A DNA stretch of 64,000 nucleotides from assembly GCF_023223525.1 (NCBI RefSeq), contig NZ_JALPRX010000034.1, positions 1-64,000 of the forward strand. Direction: 5' to 3'. Under the pieces are notes generated by a model. It saw nothing but the letters and a program-made list of their open reading frames with translations. It was not told where the DNA came from and made no database searches. This document shows positions 10,826 through 19,588 of this stretch, in pieces. A program made the position numbers and the translations under genes. Each line of letters opens with the position of its first letter. The stretch's first letter is position 1. The stretch is from Roseomonas acroporae. Its GTDB lineage: Bacteria > Pseudomonadota > Alphaproteobacteria > Acetobacterales > Acetobacteraceae.

Positions 10826-12229
10826 TCACCCGTCCAGCCACGCGGGCGCCACGCTGCCCAGCGGCAGGGCCGGCCGGTCCCAGCGGGCCGGCGTCGCCGC
10901 CAGCAGGCCGGCGTGGCGCACCGCGCGCATCCGGCCGAAGCCGCTGTCGCTCTCCTCCAGCAGCGCCTCGACCTCGGCGGCCTCGGGTTCCGGGGCGCTC
11001 AGCCCGTCCGGCAGGCGGCCGAGGCCGCGGATCCACTCGCCGGTGCCGGCCAGCGAGACGCGCACCAGCCAGGAGCCCCCTTCCTCGGCGCGCCGAATCA
11101 GCGCCGCCATGGCGCCGAGGGCGAGCAGGTAGCCGGAGGCGTGGTCCAGCGCCTGGCAGGGCAGCGGCTTCGGGCCCTCGGTCCCGGCGGCGGCTGCTTC
11201 CTCCAGGTTCATGCCGTTGGCGTTCTGCACCAGCGAGTCGAAGCCGCGCCGGCCCGACCAGGGGCCGAGATGCCCGTAGGCGGAGAGGCCGACGCAGACG
11301 AGGCCCGGCGCCTCGGCGGCCAGCGCCGCGGGCGAGAAGCCGCGCGCGGCGAGGGCGCCGGGACGGTAGCCCTGCACGAACAGGTCGGCGCCGCGCGCCA
11401 GCGCCAGCAGCCGGTCGCGGCCGGCCTCCGTGCCGAGGTCGAGATGCGCGGGGCGCTTGCCGCGGCCGGTATCGGGGATCAGGTCGGGGAAGTTGGGCAG
11501 GTCGGGGCCGGTGAGGTGCAGCACCTCGGCGCCGTGCGCGGCGAGGACACGGCCGCAGACCGGGCCGGCGATCACGCGCGTCAGGTCCAGCGCGCGGAAG
11601 CCGGCGAGGGGCCTGTCGGCGGCGGGCGGCAGCGGACGGGGCGGGGCGTCGCCGATGCGCTCGATCAGCACCGGCGGCAGCGCCGCGGCGGCGCGGCCCT
11701 GCGGCGAGCCGAGCCATTCGGCGGTGCTGCGCGTGGCGGTGACGCAGAGGCCGGCGGCGGCGGCGTCCGCCTCGAAGTCCAGCGCCTTGCGCCGGGACAG
11801 CGCGGCGGCCACGGCCTCGCGCGTGTTGGCGCAGCCGAGCAGGCGCAGCACGCCGTCGCGGTGGTGCGGGAAGTTGGTGTGCAGGCGCACCCAGCGACCG
11901 TCGCCGCAGCGGTAGGGGCCGGCGATCGGGTCCCAGCGGGCGCCGGAATCGCTGCCCTCGGTGCGGATGTGGCGCTCGCTGCGGAATTCGATCGCGGCGT
12001 GGCGCATGGAGACGGCCACCTGCTGCGCCGCGCCGCCGCGCCTTCGGTGCAGCTCGGCGGCGGCCAGCGCCGAGGCGGCGATGCTGGCCTGCGCCGCCGT
12101 GCCGATCGCGTAGGTGGAGGGCAGCGCGGGCTCGCGCCCCGCGAGCCGGAGCCGGTCGAGCGCCGCCGGGTCCAGCCCGGCCGTGCGCCAGAGCCCGGCA
12201 AGCGCCAGCGCGGGATCGGTGGTGGCCAT
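10826..12229 (-). CDS. CaiB/BaiF CoA-transferase homologue with permuted halves
   Basis: A 467-residue CoA-transferase homologue in unusual order. Residues about 41-190 resemble the second half of a normal CaiB protein (AASALAAAELHRR, then AGPYRCGDGRWVRLHTN and a helical segment). The normal N-terminus follows at 207 (LAGFRALDLTRVIAGPVCG), with FVQGYRPGALAARG, SAYGHLGPWSGRRGFDS and a catalytic-type Asp362 in ALDHASGYLLALG. The C-terminus is short and has no full second half. Start: AAAGGAGA eight bases before the ATG. It lies tail-to-tail with the ordinary CaiB gene. Function unknown; possibly an active transferase acting on its own set of acyl-CoAs. Confidence 0.8.
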   Translation of the reverse strand: MATTDPALALAGLWRTAGLDPAALDRLRLAGREPALPSTYAIGTAAQASIAASALAAAELHRRRGGAAQQVAVSMRHAAIEFRSERHIRTEGSDSGARWDPIAGPYRCGDGRWVRLHTNFPHHRDGVLRLLGCANTREAVAAALSRRKALDFEADAAAAGLCVTATRSTAEWLGSPQGRAAAALPPVLIERIGDAPPRPLPPAADRPLAGFRALDLTRVIAGPVCGRVLAAHGAEVLHLTGPDLPNFPDLIPDTGRGKRPAHLDLGTEAGRDRLLALARGADLFVQGYRPGALAARGFSPAALAAEAPGLVCVGLSAYGHLGPWSGRRGFDSLVQNANGMNLEEAAAAGTEGPKPLPCQALDHASGYLLALGAMAALIRRAEEGGSWLVRVSLAGTGEWIRGLGRLPDGLSAPEPEAAEVEALLEESDSGFGRMRAVRHAGLLAATPARWDRPALPLGSVAPAWLDG

Positions 12230-12403
12230 TCCTCGTCTCCTTTCCCCCGGGGCGTCAGGGTGGCATGGCGGCGGGGACGGGCGAAGGGGGCGGTCGCGGC
12301 GCGCGGCCCGCCCGCGGCCGGATGCGCCCGTGGGCGTGGCGGCGCCCCGGAGGGTGGCCGCGCCCGATCGCGTGTCCGGCGCGGCCGGGCACGTGCCGCG
12401 CGC

Positions 12404-13030
12404 TCAGGACGGCGGCTGCACCACCGCCCAGGTGGTGGTGACGTGCGCCACCACGTCCGCCGAGCCTTCCGAGCGCAGCGCCACCTCGCCATAGGCCAGG
12501 CGCGCGCCGCGCTTCAGCACGCGCGCCTCGGCCAGCACGGCGCGCGGCGCGGGGCGGCGCAGGAAGGTGATGTTGAGGTTCGAGGTCAGGCTCTCGTCGC
12601 GCCCGCCGGTCATGGAGAGCAGCGCCGCCCACATCGCGACGTCGGCCAGCGCCATCAGCGCCGGGCCGGAGATCGAGCCGCCGGGGCGCAGCAGGTCGGC
12701 GTGGTGCGGCAGGCGCAGCAGCGCGGTGCCGGCGTCGGCGGCGAGCACCTCCACGCCCCAGGCGCCGGCCAGCGGCACGCCGGCACGCACGATGTTCTGG
12801 ATCGCCTCCGGCAAGAGGGTTTGGCTCGCCTCCGGCGAGGGGGCTTGGCTCGCCTCCGGCGAGGGGGCGTGGCTCGCCTCCGGCGAGGGGGCTTGGCTCG
12901 CCTCCGGCGAGGGGGCGTGGCTCGCCTCCGGCGAGGGGGCTTGGCTCGCCTCCGGCGAGGGGGCCTGGCCCGTCCGGGGCGCGGGCTCGCCGGGCGCGGC
13001 CGCGCCGGCATCCCGCATGGTGCCGCTCAT
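12404..13030 (-). CDS. PaaI-like hotdog thioesterase with repeat-bearing N-terminus
   Basis: A hotdog-fold acyl-CoA thioesterase of 208 residues. The hotdog part (about 75-208) is normal: [20 protein letters not shown] carries the helix with the acidic active-site region, then [14 protein letters not shown] and a [10 protein letters not shown] strand. The first 75 residues are not: they contain six copies of QAPSPEAS or HAPSPEAS and a decayed seventh copy. The ATG overlaps the hutI stop (ATGA), so the two are translated together. Paralogues usually start close to the [12 protein letters not shown] segment, so the extension looks like a recent addition; it may be a flexible tail of no catalytic role. 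Confidence 0.82.
   Translation of the reverse strand: MSGTMRDAGAAAPGEPAPRTGQAPSPEASQAPSPEASHAPSPEASQAPSPEASHAPSPEASQAPSPEASQTLLPEAIQNIVRAGVPLAGAWGVEVLAADAGTALLRLPHHADLLRPGGSISGPALMALADVAMWAALLSMTGGRDESLTSNLNITFLRRPAPRAVLAEARVLKRGARLAYGEVALRSEGSADVVAHVTTTWAVVQPPS
12800..12967. repeat. 24-nt in-frame tandem repeat in the thioesterase gene
   Basis: Seven 24-nt units encode an eight-residue motif, alternating Gln and His at position 1; six are near-identical and the last (encoding QTLLPEAI) is decayed. The unit count could change by slippage without breaking the frame. The same period occurs in the genes at 38209 and 34554. Confidence 0.9.
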
Positions 13031-14286
13031 CCCTCGCCTCCCACGACGCGGCCGAGGCAGGGATTGCCGCCGAGCCAGTAGCAGAGCTCGGCCGGCCGCG
13101 TGATCCGGTACAGGGCGAGGTCGCAACGCAGCCCCGGCGCCAGCATGCCGCGATCGGCGAGGCCGAGCGCCGCGGCGGCGTGGCGCGTGACGCCGAGCAG
13201 CGCCTCGGCCACGGTCAGGCGGAACAGCGTGCAGGCGAGGTTGAGCATCAGCAGCAGCGACAGCGCCGGCGAGGAGCCGGGATTCATGTCCGTCGCGACC
13301 GCCATGCGCAGCCCGGCGGCGCGCATCGCCGCGATGTCGGGCGCGTGCTGCTCGCGGATGAAGTAGTAGGCGCCGGGCAGCAGCACGGCGACGGTGCCGG
13401 CGGCCGCCATGGCGCGCAGCCCGGCGGCGCTGGCCTGCTCCAGGTGGTCGGCGGAAAGCGCGCCGAAGCGCGCGGCGAGTGCCGCGCCGCCGCAATCGGC
13501 GATCTGGTCGGCGTGCAGCTTCACGGGCAGGCCGTGGGCGCGGGCGGATTCGAAGATCCGCGCGGTCTCCGCCGGGGTGAAGGCGATGCTGTCGCAGAAC
13601 ACGTCCACCGCGTCGGCGAGCTTCTCCCGCGCTGCCGCCGGCACGATGGCGTCGGCCACCAGCGCGGCGTAGTCGGGCTGGCGGCCGCGATACTCGGGCG
13701 GCACGGCGTGGGCGGCGAGCAGCGTGGTGGCGACGCCGGCGCGGCGCGCCGCGGCGAGGCCGCGCGCGACGCGGAGCTGGCGCAGCTCCGTCGCCTCGTC
13801 GAGCCCGTAGCCGGACTTGATCTCGACGGTGGTGACGCCCTCGGCCAGCAGCGCGTCGAGGCGCGGCAGGGCGAGGCGACGAAGGGCCTCCTCGTCGGCC
13901 GCGCGCGTCGCGCGGACGGTGGCGAGGATGCCGCCGCCGGCGCGCGCGATGTCGGCGTAGGAGGTGCCGCCGAGGCGCTGCTCGAACTCGCCCGAGCGGT
14001 CGCCGGCGAAGACGAGGTGCGTGTGGCAGTCGATCAGCCCGGGCAGGATCCAGGCGCCGGCGCAATCCACCGTGTCGGCGGCTGGTCCCGGCAGCGCGGC
14101 GCGCGGGCCGACCCAGGCGATGCGGCCGTCGCGGCAGGCGACGGCGCCGTCCTCGACGATGCCGAGGGCGTCCGCCGCCAGGCCGCCCGGCGCGGCGCCG
14201 CCCGCCGTCACGCCCGTCGTCACGCCCTCTGGCGCGGCCCCGGCCATCGTGCAGAGATTCGCGTTCAGCCAGACGCGGTCGAACAT
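13027..14286 (-). CDS. hutI: Imidazolonepropionase
   Basis: Hydrolyses 4-imidazolone-5-propanoate to N-formimino-glutamate, the third step of histidine degradation. An amidohydrolase of 419 residues, the expected length. [20 protein letters not shown] holds the metal-binding HxH and the family motif; [38 protein letters not shown] and [10 protein letters not shown] follow in the HutI order with the further metal ligands. A GGGAGG site precedes the ATG. The other hut genes are not in the window. Its stop overlaps the start of a thioesterase gene, an unusual partner for hutI. Confidence 0.93.
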   Translation of the reverse strand: MFDRVWLNANLCTMAGAAPEGVTTGVTAGGAAPGGLAADALGIVEDGAVACRDGRIAWVGPRAALPGPAADTVDCAGAWILPGLIDCHTHLVFAGDRSGEFEQRLGGTSYADIARAGGGILATVRATRAADEEALRRLALPRLDALLAEGVTTVEIKSGYGLDEATELRQLRVARGLAAARRAGVATTLLAAHAVPPEYRGRQPDYAALVADAIVPAAAREKLADAVDVFCDSIAFTPAETARIFESARAHGLPVKLHADQIADCGGAALAARFGALSADHLEQASAAGLRAMAAAGTVAVLLPGAYYFIREQHAPDIAAMRAAGLRMAVATDMNPGSSPALSLLLMLNLACTLFRLTVAEALLGVTRHAAAALGLADRGMLAPGLRCDLALYRITRPAELCYWLGGNPCLGRVVGGEG

Positions 14287-14415
14287 GCCGGCTCCCTCCC
14301 GCGGACCGGGCGACAGCTTCGGCGGCCCCCGGCCGCAGCACAAGGGCACGGCGCAACCCTGCCATGGCGCGCCGCCGGGATGCGCGGGGACGCGGGCGGG
14401 GCCATCTCGGCGGTC

Positions 14416-14943
14416 ATGTCGAACCATGGGCCGAACCCTGGCCCGAACCCTGGCCCGAACCCGGAATCGCCGCTCGCGCGGCTGCTCTCGGCGCCGGTGC
14501 GGCCGGGCACGGTGCGCTGGCTCGGCCTGCGGCCCGGCCGGCGCGAGCCGATGCTGGCCGTGGCGCGGGTGGCGCTGGACCCGGAGCGGGGCCTGGCCGG
14601 CGACCGCTACCGCAACGCCCATGCCCGCACCCGGCAGGTGACGCTGGTCGGGGCCGAGGACCTGGCGGCCATCGCCGCCTATCTGGGGCGCGAGGCGGTG
14701 GCGCCCGACATGCTCCGGCGCAACGTGCTGGTCTCCGGGATCAACCTGTCGGCACTGAAGGGCCACCGCTTCCGGCTGGGCACGGCGCTGCTGGAGCATA
14801 CCGGCGAGTGCCACCCGTGCTCGCGCATGGAGGAGGTGCTGGGGGTGGGCGGCTACAACGCCGTGCGCGGGCATGGCGGCATCACGGCGCGCGTGCTGGA
14901 GGCGGGCGAGGCGGGGATCGGCGACGCGCTGGCGCGCGAATAG
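14416..14943 (+). CDS. MOSC-domain protein
   Basis: About 175 residues. The MOSC core runs from [14 protein letters not shown] through [11 protein letters not shown] to a C-terminal [13 protein letters not shown], which carries the conserved Cys thought to bind sulfur in this superfamily (molybdenum-cofactor sulfurase C-terminal domain). Stand-alone MOSC proteins are thought to deliver sulfur to metal enzymes or reduce N-hydroxylated compounds; which applies here is open. The N-terminus repeats NPGP, encoded by 12-nt units at 14432-14463. An in-frame ATG 12 codons upstream is an alternative start; neither has a good ribosome-binding site. It is divergent from hutI. Confidence 0.8.
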   Translation: MSNHGPNPGPNPGPNPESPLARLLSAPVRPGTVRWLGLRPGRREPMLAVARVALDPERGLAGDRYRNAHARTRQVTLVGAEDLAAIAAYLGREAVAPDMLRRNVLVSGINLSALKGHRFRLGTALLEHTGECHPCSRMEEVLGVGGYNAVRGHGGITARVLEAGEAGIGDALARE

Positions 14944-15103
14944 CGCCTGTCCGGGCAGGGCGCGCTCGCCCGGCGGCCCGGAGAAGGTACGGGAACGAGG
15001 CCGGCCTCCTCGCGCCGACTCCCGGCCACGGCGGCCGCCGCCCTTGCGGCGCGCCCCCGCCCTCGTGGAGAAGCGGAGGACTCCGACGGAGACCCTCGAC
15101 GCG

Positions 15104-16042
15104 ATGCTGCCCACCCATGGCCGCTACGACCATCACGACCTGCCCGGACGCGCCCGTTACCTGTGGCCGGGAGGCGGGTCCGGCGATGGGCGGGGCGGCA
15201 CGGGGCTCGCCGTCTATCTCGGCGTGAACCTGGAGCACTTCGCCTTCGGCGAGGGGCTGGGCGCGGAACTGGCGCCGGGCCCGGCCTCGGGGGTCGGACC
15301 ATACCCGGACGTGCTGAACTACGCCTGGCGCGACTACGGCAACCGGGTGGGCGCGTGGCGCCTGCTCGCGGTGCTGGACGAGCTGCGCCTGCCCTGCACG
15401 GTGCTGCTGAACAGCGCGATGTACCACCACGCCCCGGCGCTGGTGGCCGCGCACCGCGCGCGCGGCGACGAGATCGCGGGCCACGGCCGCACCAACAGCG
15501 AGCGGCAGAGCGCCATGCCGGAGGCCGAGGAACGGCGCATGATCGCCGAGGCCACCGAGGCGATCCGCCGCCACGAGGGCAAGGCGCCCACCGGCTGGCT
15601 CTCGCCCTGGATCGCCGAGAGCCGTGCCACGCCCGACCTGCTGGCCGAGGCCGGCTACCGCTACACGCTGAACTGGTGCAACGACGACCAGCCGGTGTGG
15701 ATGCGCACCGCGCATGGCCGGCTGCTCGCCATCCCCTACCCGCAGGAGGTGAACGACATCCCCGCCATCGTCGCGCGCAAGGACAGCGCGTCGCAATTCG
15801 CCGAGATGATCGTGGACGACCTGGAGGAGCGGCTGGAGCAGGTGGCGGGGGACGGCGTCCCGCAGGTGATGGGAATCGCGCTGCACCCCTACGTCATCGG
15901 CCAGCCCTACAGGCTGCGGCACCTGCGCCGGGCGCTGCGGCACCTGGCGTCGCGCCGGGACGCGCTGTGGCTGACCACGGCGGCGGCGATCGACGCGCAT
16001 GCGCGCACCCTGCCGTCGGGCGCCGTACCCGGCGCAGCATAG
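15104..16042 (+). CDS. Polysaccharide deacetylase-family protein (PuuE-like)
   Basis: About 312 residues from the ATG I favour; a GTG 13 codons earlier (15065) is possible. [19 protein letters not shown] followed by [20 protein letters not shown] is the NodB-fold signature of the allantoinase PuuE and related purine-degrading or peptidoglycan deacetylases. [11 protein letters not shown] and [17 protein letters not shown] give the later motif blocks, and [18 protein letters not shown] the C-terminal His. It lacks a signal peptide, so it acts in the cytoplasm, which favours a small-molecule amidohydrolase over a cell-wall enzyme. No ureide genes are near. Confidence 0.82.
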   Translation: MLPTHGRYDHHDLPGRARYLWPGGGSGDGRGGTGLAVYLGVNLEHFAFGEGLGAELAPGPASGVGPYPDVLNYAWRDYGNRVGAWRLLAVLDELRLPCTVLLNSAMYHHAPALVAAHRARGDEIAGHGRTNSERQSAMPEAEERRMIAEATEAIRRHEGKAPTGWLSPWIAESRATPDLLAEAGYRYTLNWCNDDQPVWMRTAHGRLLAIPYPQEVNDIPAIVARKDSASQFAEMIVDDLEERLEQVAGDGVPQVMGIALHPYVIGQPYRLRHLRRALRHLASRRDALWLTTAAAIDAHARTLPSGAVPGAA

Positions 16043-16221
16043 GGGGCGAGGCGCGAGGGCCGGCGGATCATCCCCCCTGTTGGGTGGCGGGACGCGGGCC
16101 ACGACGGACCCGATGCCGGCGGACGGCATCGCCGCCGCGCGCCCGGCGGGCCGCGAAACGGCGTCAGGCAGCCCGGGGCGGCGACGCGCGTTAGTCACCG
16201 ACGCAACCGACGAGGTTTCCC

Positions 16222-16779
16222 ATGCTGCGCCGTCTCGCGCTCCTCCTGCCGCTGCTCGCCGCCTGCGCCACGCCGGCCGATCCGCCGCGCACCGTCGCCC
16301 GGGTGGACCTCGCCCGCTACCTCGGCACCTGGTACGAGGTCGCCCGCCTGCCCAACCGCTTCGAGGACGCGGATTGCCGCGACATCACCGCCGAGTACGG
16401 CCTGCGGCCGGACGGGCGGATCGGCGTCGTGAACACCTGCCGCAAGCCGGACGGGCGCGTCGACCGGGCGGAGGGCTCGGCCTATGCCGTCGAGGGGACG
16501 AACAACAGCCGCCTGCGCGTCAGCTTCTTCTGGCCCTTCTACGGCGACTACTGGGTGATCGGACTCGATCCCGACTACCGCTGGGCCGTGGTCGGGGCGC
16601 CGGGAAGGGATTACCTCTGGGTGCTGTCGCGCACCCCCGTCCTGCCGCCGGCCGAGTACGAGGCGGCGCTGGGCGTCGCGCGCCGCGAGGGCTTCGACCT
16701 GAACAAGCTCATCCTGCCTGCCCAGTCGGCCACCAGCCACGCGGATGCCGGCCGGGTGGCGCGGGATGGCGGCGCCTGA
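16222..16779 (+). CDS. blc: Lipocalin-family lipoprotein (Blc-like)
   Basis: An outer-membrane-type lipocalin of 185 residues. Lipobox LLAAC puts the lipidated Cys at 15. Lipocalin signatures follow: YLGTWYEVARLPNRFE (the GxW motif), CRDITAEYGLRPDG, FWPFYGDYWVIGLD, and YLWVLSRTPVLP (the C-terminal Arg motif). Bacterial lipocalins bind lysophospholipids or fatty acids and are often stress-induced. It stands alone. The last 15 residues past LPAQSATS are probably a disordered tail. Confidence 0.9.
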   Translation: MLRRLALLLPLLAACATPADPPRTVARVDLARYLGTWYEVARLPNRFEDADCRDITAEYGLRPDGRIGVVNTCRKPDGRVDRAEGSAYAVEGTNNSRLRVSFFWPFYGDYWVIGLDPDYRWAVVGAPGRDYLWVLSRTPVLPPAEYEAALGVARREGFDLNKLILPAQSATSHADAGRVARDGGA

Positions 16780-16923
16780 GCCGCGTCGCCGGATGCGTCG
16801 TCGGCAGGCCGTCCCTGCCGGCCCGCCCCGGCGGCCGGGCACCGCCCACCCCGCGGCCCGCGCCGCCGCGCCCGCATCCCCGCCTGAAGGCGCGCCGGGG
16901 CGCCGGCGGGCGTGCGGCCCGGC

Positions 16924-17340
16924 TCAGCCGCCGTAGAGCGCCGCCGGATCCACCTCGGGCGCCGTGATCGGCACCACCTCGCCGTCGCGCAGCGCGCTGA
17001 AGAAGCAGCTCCGGCGGCCGGTGTGGCAGGCGACGCCGGTCTGGTCCACCAGCGCCAGCAGCGTGTCGCCGTCGCAATCCACCCGCAGCTCGACGAGGCC
17101 CTGCACCTGCCCCGAGGTCTCGCCCTTGCGCCAAAGCCCGCCGCGGCTGCGCGAGAAGTAGCAGACGCGGCCGGTGGACAGCGTCTCCTCCACCGCCTCG
17201 CGGTTCATCCAGGCCAGCATCAGCACCTCGCCCGTGTCGTGCTGCTGGGCGATGGCGGGCACCAGGCCGCGCGCGTCGAAGCGGATGGCGTCGAGCAGAC
17301 GGGCGCGGGCGGCGGGATCGGCGATGGGCTGGGACAGCAT
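16924..17340 (-). CDS. hisI: Phosphoribosyl-AMP cyclohydrolase
   Basis: Opens the purine ring of phosphoribosyl-AMP, the third step of histidine synthesis. 138 residues, a stand-alone HisI without the HisE half. VDCDGDTLL and [13 protein letters not shown] carry the aspartates and three cysteines that bind magnesium and zinc, so the zinc site is intact. [17 protein letters not shown] and [18 protein letters not shown] are the other family blocks. GGGAG precedes the ATG. It lies head-to-head with a Zur-like gene, 42 bases apart, which suggests it may be a zinc-responsive copy. Confidence 0.93.
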   Translation of the reverse strand: MLSQPIADPAARARLLDAIRFDARGLVPAIAQQHDTGEVLMLAWMNREAVEETLSTGRVCYFSRSRGGLWRKGETSGQVQGLVELRVDCDGDTLLALVDQTGVACHTGRRSCFFSALRDGEVVPITAPEVDPAALYGG

Positions 17341-17382
17341 GGCGGCTCCCGGATCGGCGGTTCGGCGCCCTATATAGAGGCC
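17341..17382. promoter_or_regulatory. Shared hisI/zur promoter region
   Basis: Only 42 bases separate two divergent start codons. They contain CCTATATAGAGG at 17370-17381, the only AT-rich patch here and nearly palindromic, usable as a -10 element on either strand and as a candidate Fur-family operator. There is no room for two full separate promoters, so transcription of one gene probably starts inside the other or the zur start is further downstream. Confidence 0.4.
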
Positions 17383-18006
17383 ATGGCGATGCACGGGCAT
17401 GCGGCGGGCGACGGTCCGGCCCCGAGGGACGGCATGGAGGGGGACGGCATGGAGAGGGGCGGTATGGAGGCGGGCGGGACGAGGGAGACCGGCATGGCGG
17501 CGGCGGATCTGGAATCGCGCCTGGACCGCGCCGCGGCGACCTGCCTGCGCCAGGGCGGCCAGCTCACCGAGCTGCGCCGGCAGGTGCTGGGGCTGGTGCT
17601 CGACTCCGAGGCGCCGGTCGGCGCCTACGCCCTGCTCGACCGGCTGCGCGGCCTGCGCGGCGGCGCGGCGCCCCCCACCGTGTACCGCGCCCTCGACTTC
17701 CTGCTGGAGCACGGGCTGATCCACCGCGTCGAGAAGCTCAACGCCTTCGTCGGCTGCGCCGAGGCCGGCCACGATCACGGGCACGGGGACGGCCACCGGC
17801 ACGACCATGCGCGGGATCCCGGCACGGACCGGCGCGACCATCCCACGCAATTCCTGATCTGCCGCCGCTGCGGCACGGCGCACGAGCTGAGCGACCCGGC
17901 CGTGACCGAGGCGCTGCGCCGCGCCGCCGAGGGCGCCGGCTTCGCCATGGCCCGCGCCACGGTCGAGATCGAGGGCCTCTGCGCCCGCTGCCGCGCCGAC
18001 GCATGA
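17383..18006 (+). CDS. zur: Fur-family regulator, probably Zur
   Basis: A metal-dependent repressor of up to 207 residues. The winged helix (about 50-115; [40 protein letters not shown]) is Fur-like. The metal region is unusual: [20 protein letters not shown] and more, eight His in about 18 residues. CRRCG and CARC near the C-terminus give the structural zinc site. The His-rich insert and the divergent zinc enzyme hisI favour Zur over Fur or PerR. The N-terminus has three 15-nt units ([15 protein letters not shown]) each with an in-frame ATG; the ATG at 17494, behind AGGGAG, is the best-supplied start. The stop overlaps lpxB by four bases. Confidence 0.83.
   Translation: MAMHGHAAGDGPAPRDGMEGDGMERGGMEAGGTRETGMAAADLESRLDRAAATCLRQGGQLTELRRQVLGLVLDSEAPVGAYALLDRLRGLRGGAAPPTVYRALDFLLEHGLIHRVEKLNAFVGCAEAGHDHGHGDGHRHDHARDPGTDRRDHPTQFLICRRCGTAHELSDPAVTEALRRAAEGAGFAMARATVEIEGLCARCRADA
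17428..17472. repeat. 15-nt in-frame tandem repeat, three units
   Basis: GACGGCATGGAGGGG, then two diverged copies, in the N-terminal coding part of the Zur-like gene. Each unit carries both a GGAGG-like stretch and an in-frame ATG, so each copy adds a possible translation start. Confidence 0.75.
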
Positions 18007-19175
18007 CGCTGGTCTACCTGGTGGCCGGCGAGGCCTCGGGCGACGTGCTCGGCGCCCGGCTGATGGCGGCGCTGCGGCGGCAGTCGCCGGGGATCGAATT
18101 CGCCGGCATCGGCGGCCCGCGCATGGCCGAGCAGGGCCTCGCCAGCCTGTTCCCGATGCACGAGCTGGCGAACATGGGCCTGCTGGAGGTGGTGCCGAAG
18201 CTGCGCCGCCTGCTCGGCCGGCTGGACGAGGCGGCGGCCGACATCGCCGCGCGCCGCCCGGCGGCGGTGGTCACCATCGACGTGCCGGGCTTCGCGCGGC
18301 GGCTGATGACGCGGGTGAAGCCGCTCGGCGTGCCGCTGGTCCACTACGTGGCGCCGCAGGTCTGGGCCTGGCGCCCCGGGCGGGTGCGCAAGTGGGCGCC
18401 GCTGGTGGACCGCATCCTGGCGCTGCTGCCCTTCGAGGCGCCGTTCTTCGAGAAGGCCGGCATCCCGGTCAGCTTCGTCGGCCATCCCGTGCTGGAGGGC
18501 GGTGCCGCCGCGGGCGATCCGGCCCGCTTCCACGCCGCGCATCCGCTGCCGCCGGGCGCGCGGCCGGTGATCGTCATGCCCGGCAGCCGGCACGGCGAGA
18601 TCCGGCGCCTGCTCGCGCTGTTCGGGGAGGCGCTGGCGCGCGCGGCGCCGCGCCTGCCCGGCCTGCTGCCGGTGGTGCCGGTCTCGGCGGCGGTGGCGGA
18701 TTCCGTGCGGGCCGGCGTCGCGCGCTGGCCGATGCCGGTGCTGGTGCTGGAGGACGGGCCGGCCAAGTTCGACGCCTTCGCGGCGGTGGCGGCGGCGGAC
18801 GGGGTGGCGCTGACCAAGTCCGGCACCTCCTCGCTGGAGCTGGCGGTGGCCGGGGTGCCGCACCTCGTCGCCTACCGCATGAACCCGGCGACGGCCGCGA
18901 TCGCGCGCCGGCTGATCAAGGTACAGCACGCCTCGCTGGTGAACCTGCTGGGCGACGCGCCCTCGGTGCCGGAATTCATCCAGGAACGCTGCACCCCGGC
19001 ACTGCTGGCCGAGGCGCTGGCGGGGCTGGCAACGGAGCCGGCGGCGCGCGCGGCGCAGCGGGCGGCGTTCGGGACGGTGCTGGCACGGCTGCGCGCGCCC
19101 GAAGGAGCGCCGGGCGACGCGGCGGCGGCGGCGGTGCTGGCGGAGATCGGAGGGCGGGTACGCCCGGAGGCATGA
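18003..19175 (+). CDS. lpxB: Lipid-A-disaccharide synthase
   Basis: Joins UDP-diacylglucosamine and lipid X into the lipid A disaccharide, at the inner face of the inner membrane. 390 residues, normal length. [52 protein letters not shown] and [11 protein letters not shown] are the GT19 family blocks in order; [11 protein letters not shown] is the C-terminal nucleotide-sugar site. Its ATG overlaps the zur stop, an unusual neighbour: lpxB normally follows lpxA/lpxI. The last codons are built from a family-2 repeat that begins at 19153. Confidence 0.95.
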   Translation: MTLVYLVAGEASGDVLGARLMAALRRQSPGIEFAGIGGPRMAEQGLASLFPMHELANMGLLEVVPKLRRLLGRLDEAAADIAARRPAAVVTIDVPGFARRLMTRVKPLGVPLVHYVAPQVWAWRPGRVRKWAPLVDRILALLPFEAPFFEKAGIPVSFVGHPVLEGGAAAGDPARFHAAHPLPPGARPVIVMPGSRHGEIRRLLALFGEALARAAPRLPGLLPVVPVSAAVADSVRAGVARWPMPVLVLEDGPAKFDAFAAVAAADGVALTKSGTSSLELAVAGVPHLVAYRMNPATAAIARRLIKVQHASLVNLLGDAPSVPEFIQERCTPALLAEALAGLATEPAARAAQRAAFGTVLARLRAPEGAPGDAAAAAVLAEIGGRVRPEA

Positions 19176-19237
19176 ATCCGCTCGGAGAACGATGAGAGGT
19201 CGCGGAACGCGGTCCCGACCGGGCTGCGTTCCGCTCC
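19153..19237 (+). repeat. Intergenic repeat family 2, copy with hairpin
   Basis: An 85-base element that aligns without gaps to 31658-31742 at about 61 of 85 positions. It starts inside the last codons of lpxB. Its distal part folds into a hairpin, left arm CGGAACGCGGTCC and right arm GGGCTGCGTTCCG, thirteen pairs with two G-U wobbles. It could serve as the lpxB terminator, although no T-run follows. Confidence 0.65.
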
Positions 19238-19244
19238 AGCGCCG

Positions 19245-19580
19245 GGGCATTTTCGGGGCGCTGCCCCGGACCCCGCCAGGGAAGGCGCCGCCTTCCCTGG
19301 ACCCCTCCGCCGGGGCCGGGCGGCCCCGGACCCCGCCTGGGACGGCGCCGCCTACCCTGGACCCATCCGCCGGGGCCGGGCGGCCCCGGACCCCGCCTGG
19401 GACGGCGCCGCCTACCCTGGACCCATCCGCCGGGGCCGGGAGGCCCCGGACCCCATTCGTTCGGGTGTGGCTCCCTTATTGTTCTTTCTTAAAAACAAAC
19501 GGGGTTTCCAAAGGGGCTTCGCCCTTTGGTGGGAGGATACCCAAGGAGGGCAAAGCCCTCCTTGGAAAGTGCCCCCCGGG
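19245..19580. repeat. Repeat family 1 cluster with a 60-bp tandem array
   Basis: Fills the gap between the convergent lpxB and the oxidoreductase gene. After a CGGGGCGCTGCCCCGG hairpin, a 60-bp unit is repeated: 19261-19320, then two identical copies at 19321-19380 and 19381-19440, then a partial copy to about 19455. An AT-richer TTATTGTTCTTTCTTAAAAA stretch follows, then the AAAGGGGCTTCGCCCTTTGG and AAGGAGGGCAAAGCCCTCCTT hairpins. No gene is present from 19176 to 19588. Confidence 0.9.
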
Positions 19581-19588
19581 CCGCCCCT

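Noticed and set aside
12800-12967. CRISPR-like array
   Set aside because: Units are contiguous 24-nt copies with no spacers and stay in frame within a coding gene; it is a minisatellite.
14873-15103. N-terminal extension of the deacetylase into the MOSC gene
   Set aside because: The 77 residues are Arg/Ala-rich without family match and overlap MOSC coding sequence; the family starts near 15104.
19261-19455. CRISPR array or satellite origin
   Set aside because: 60-bp units are directly joined, without unique spacers, and belong to the dispersed palindromic family.
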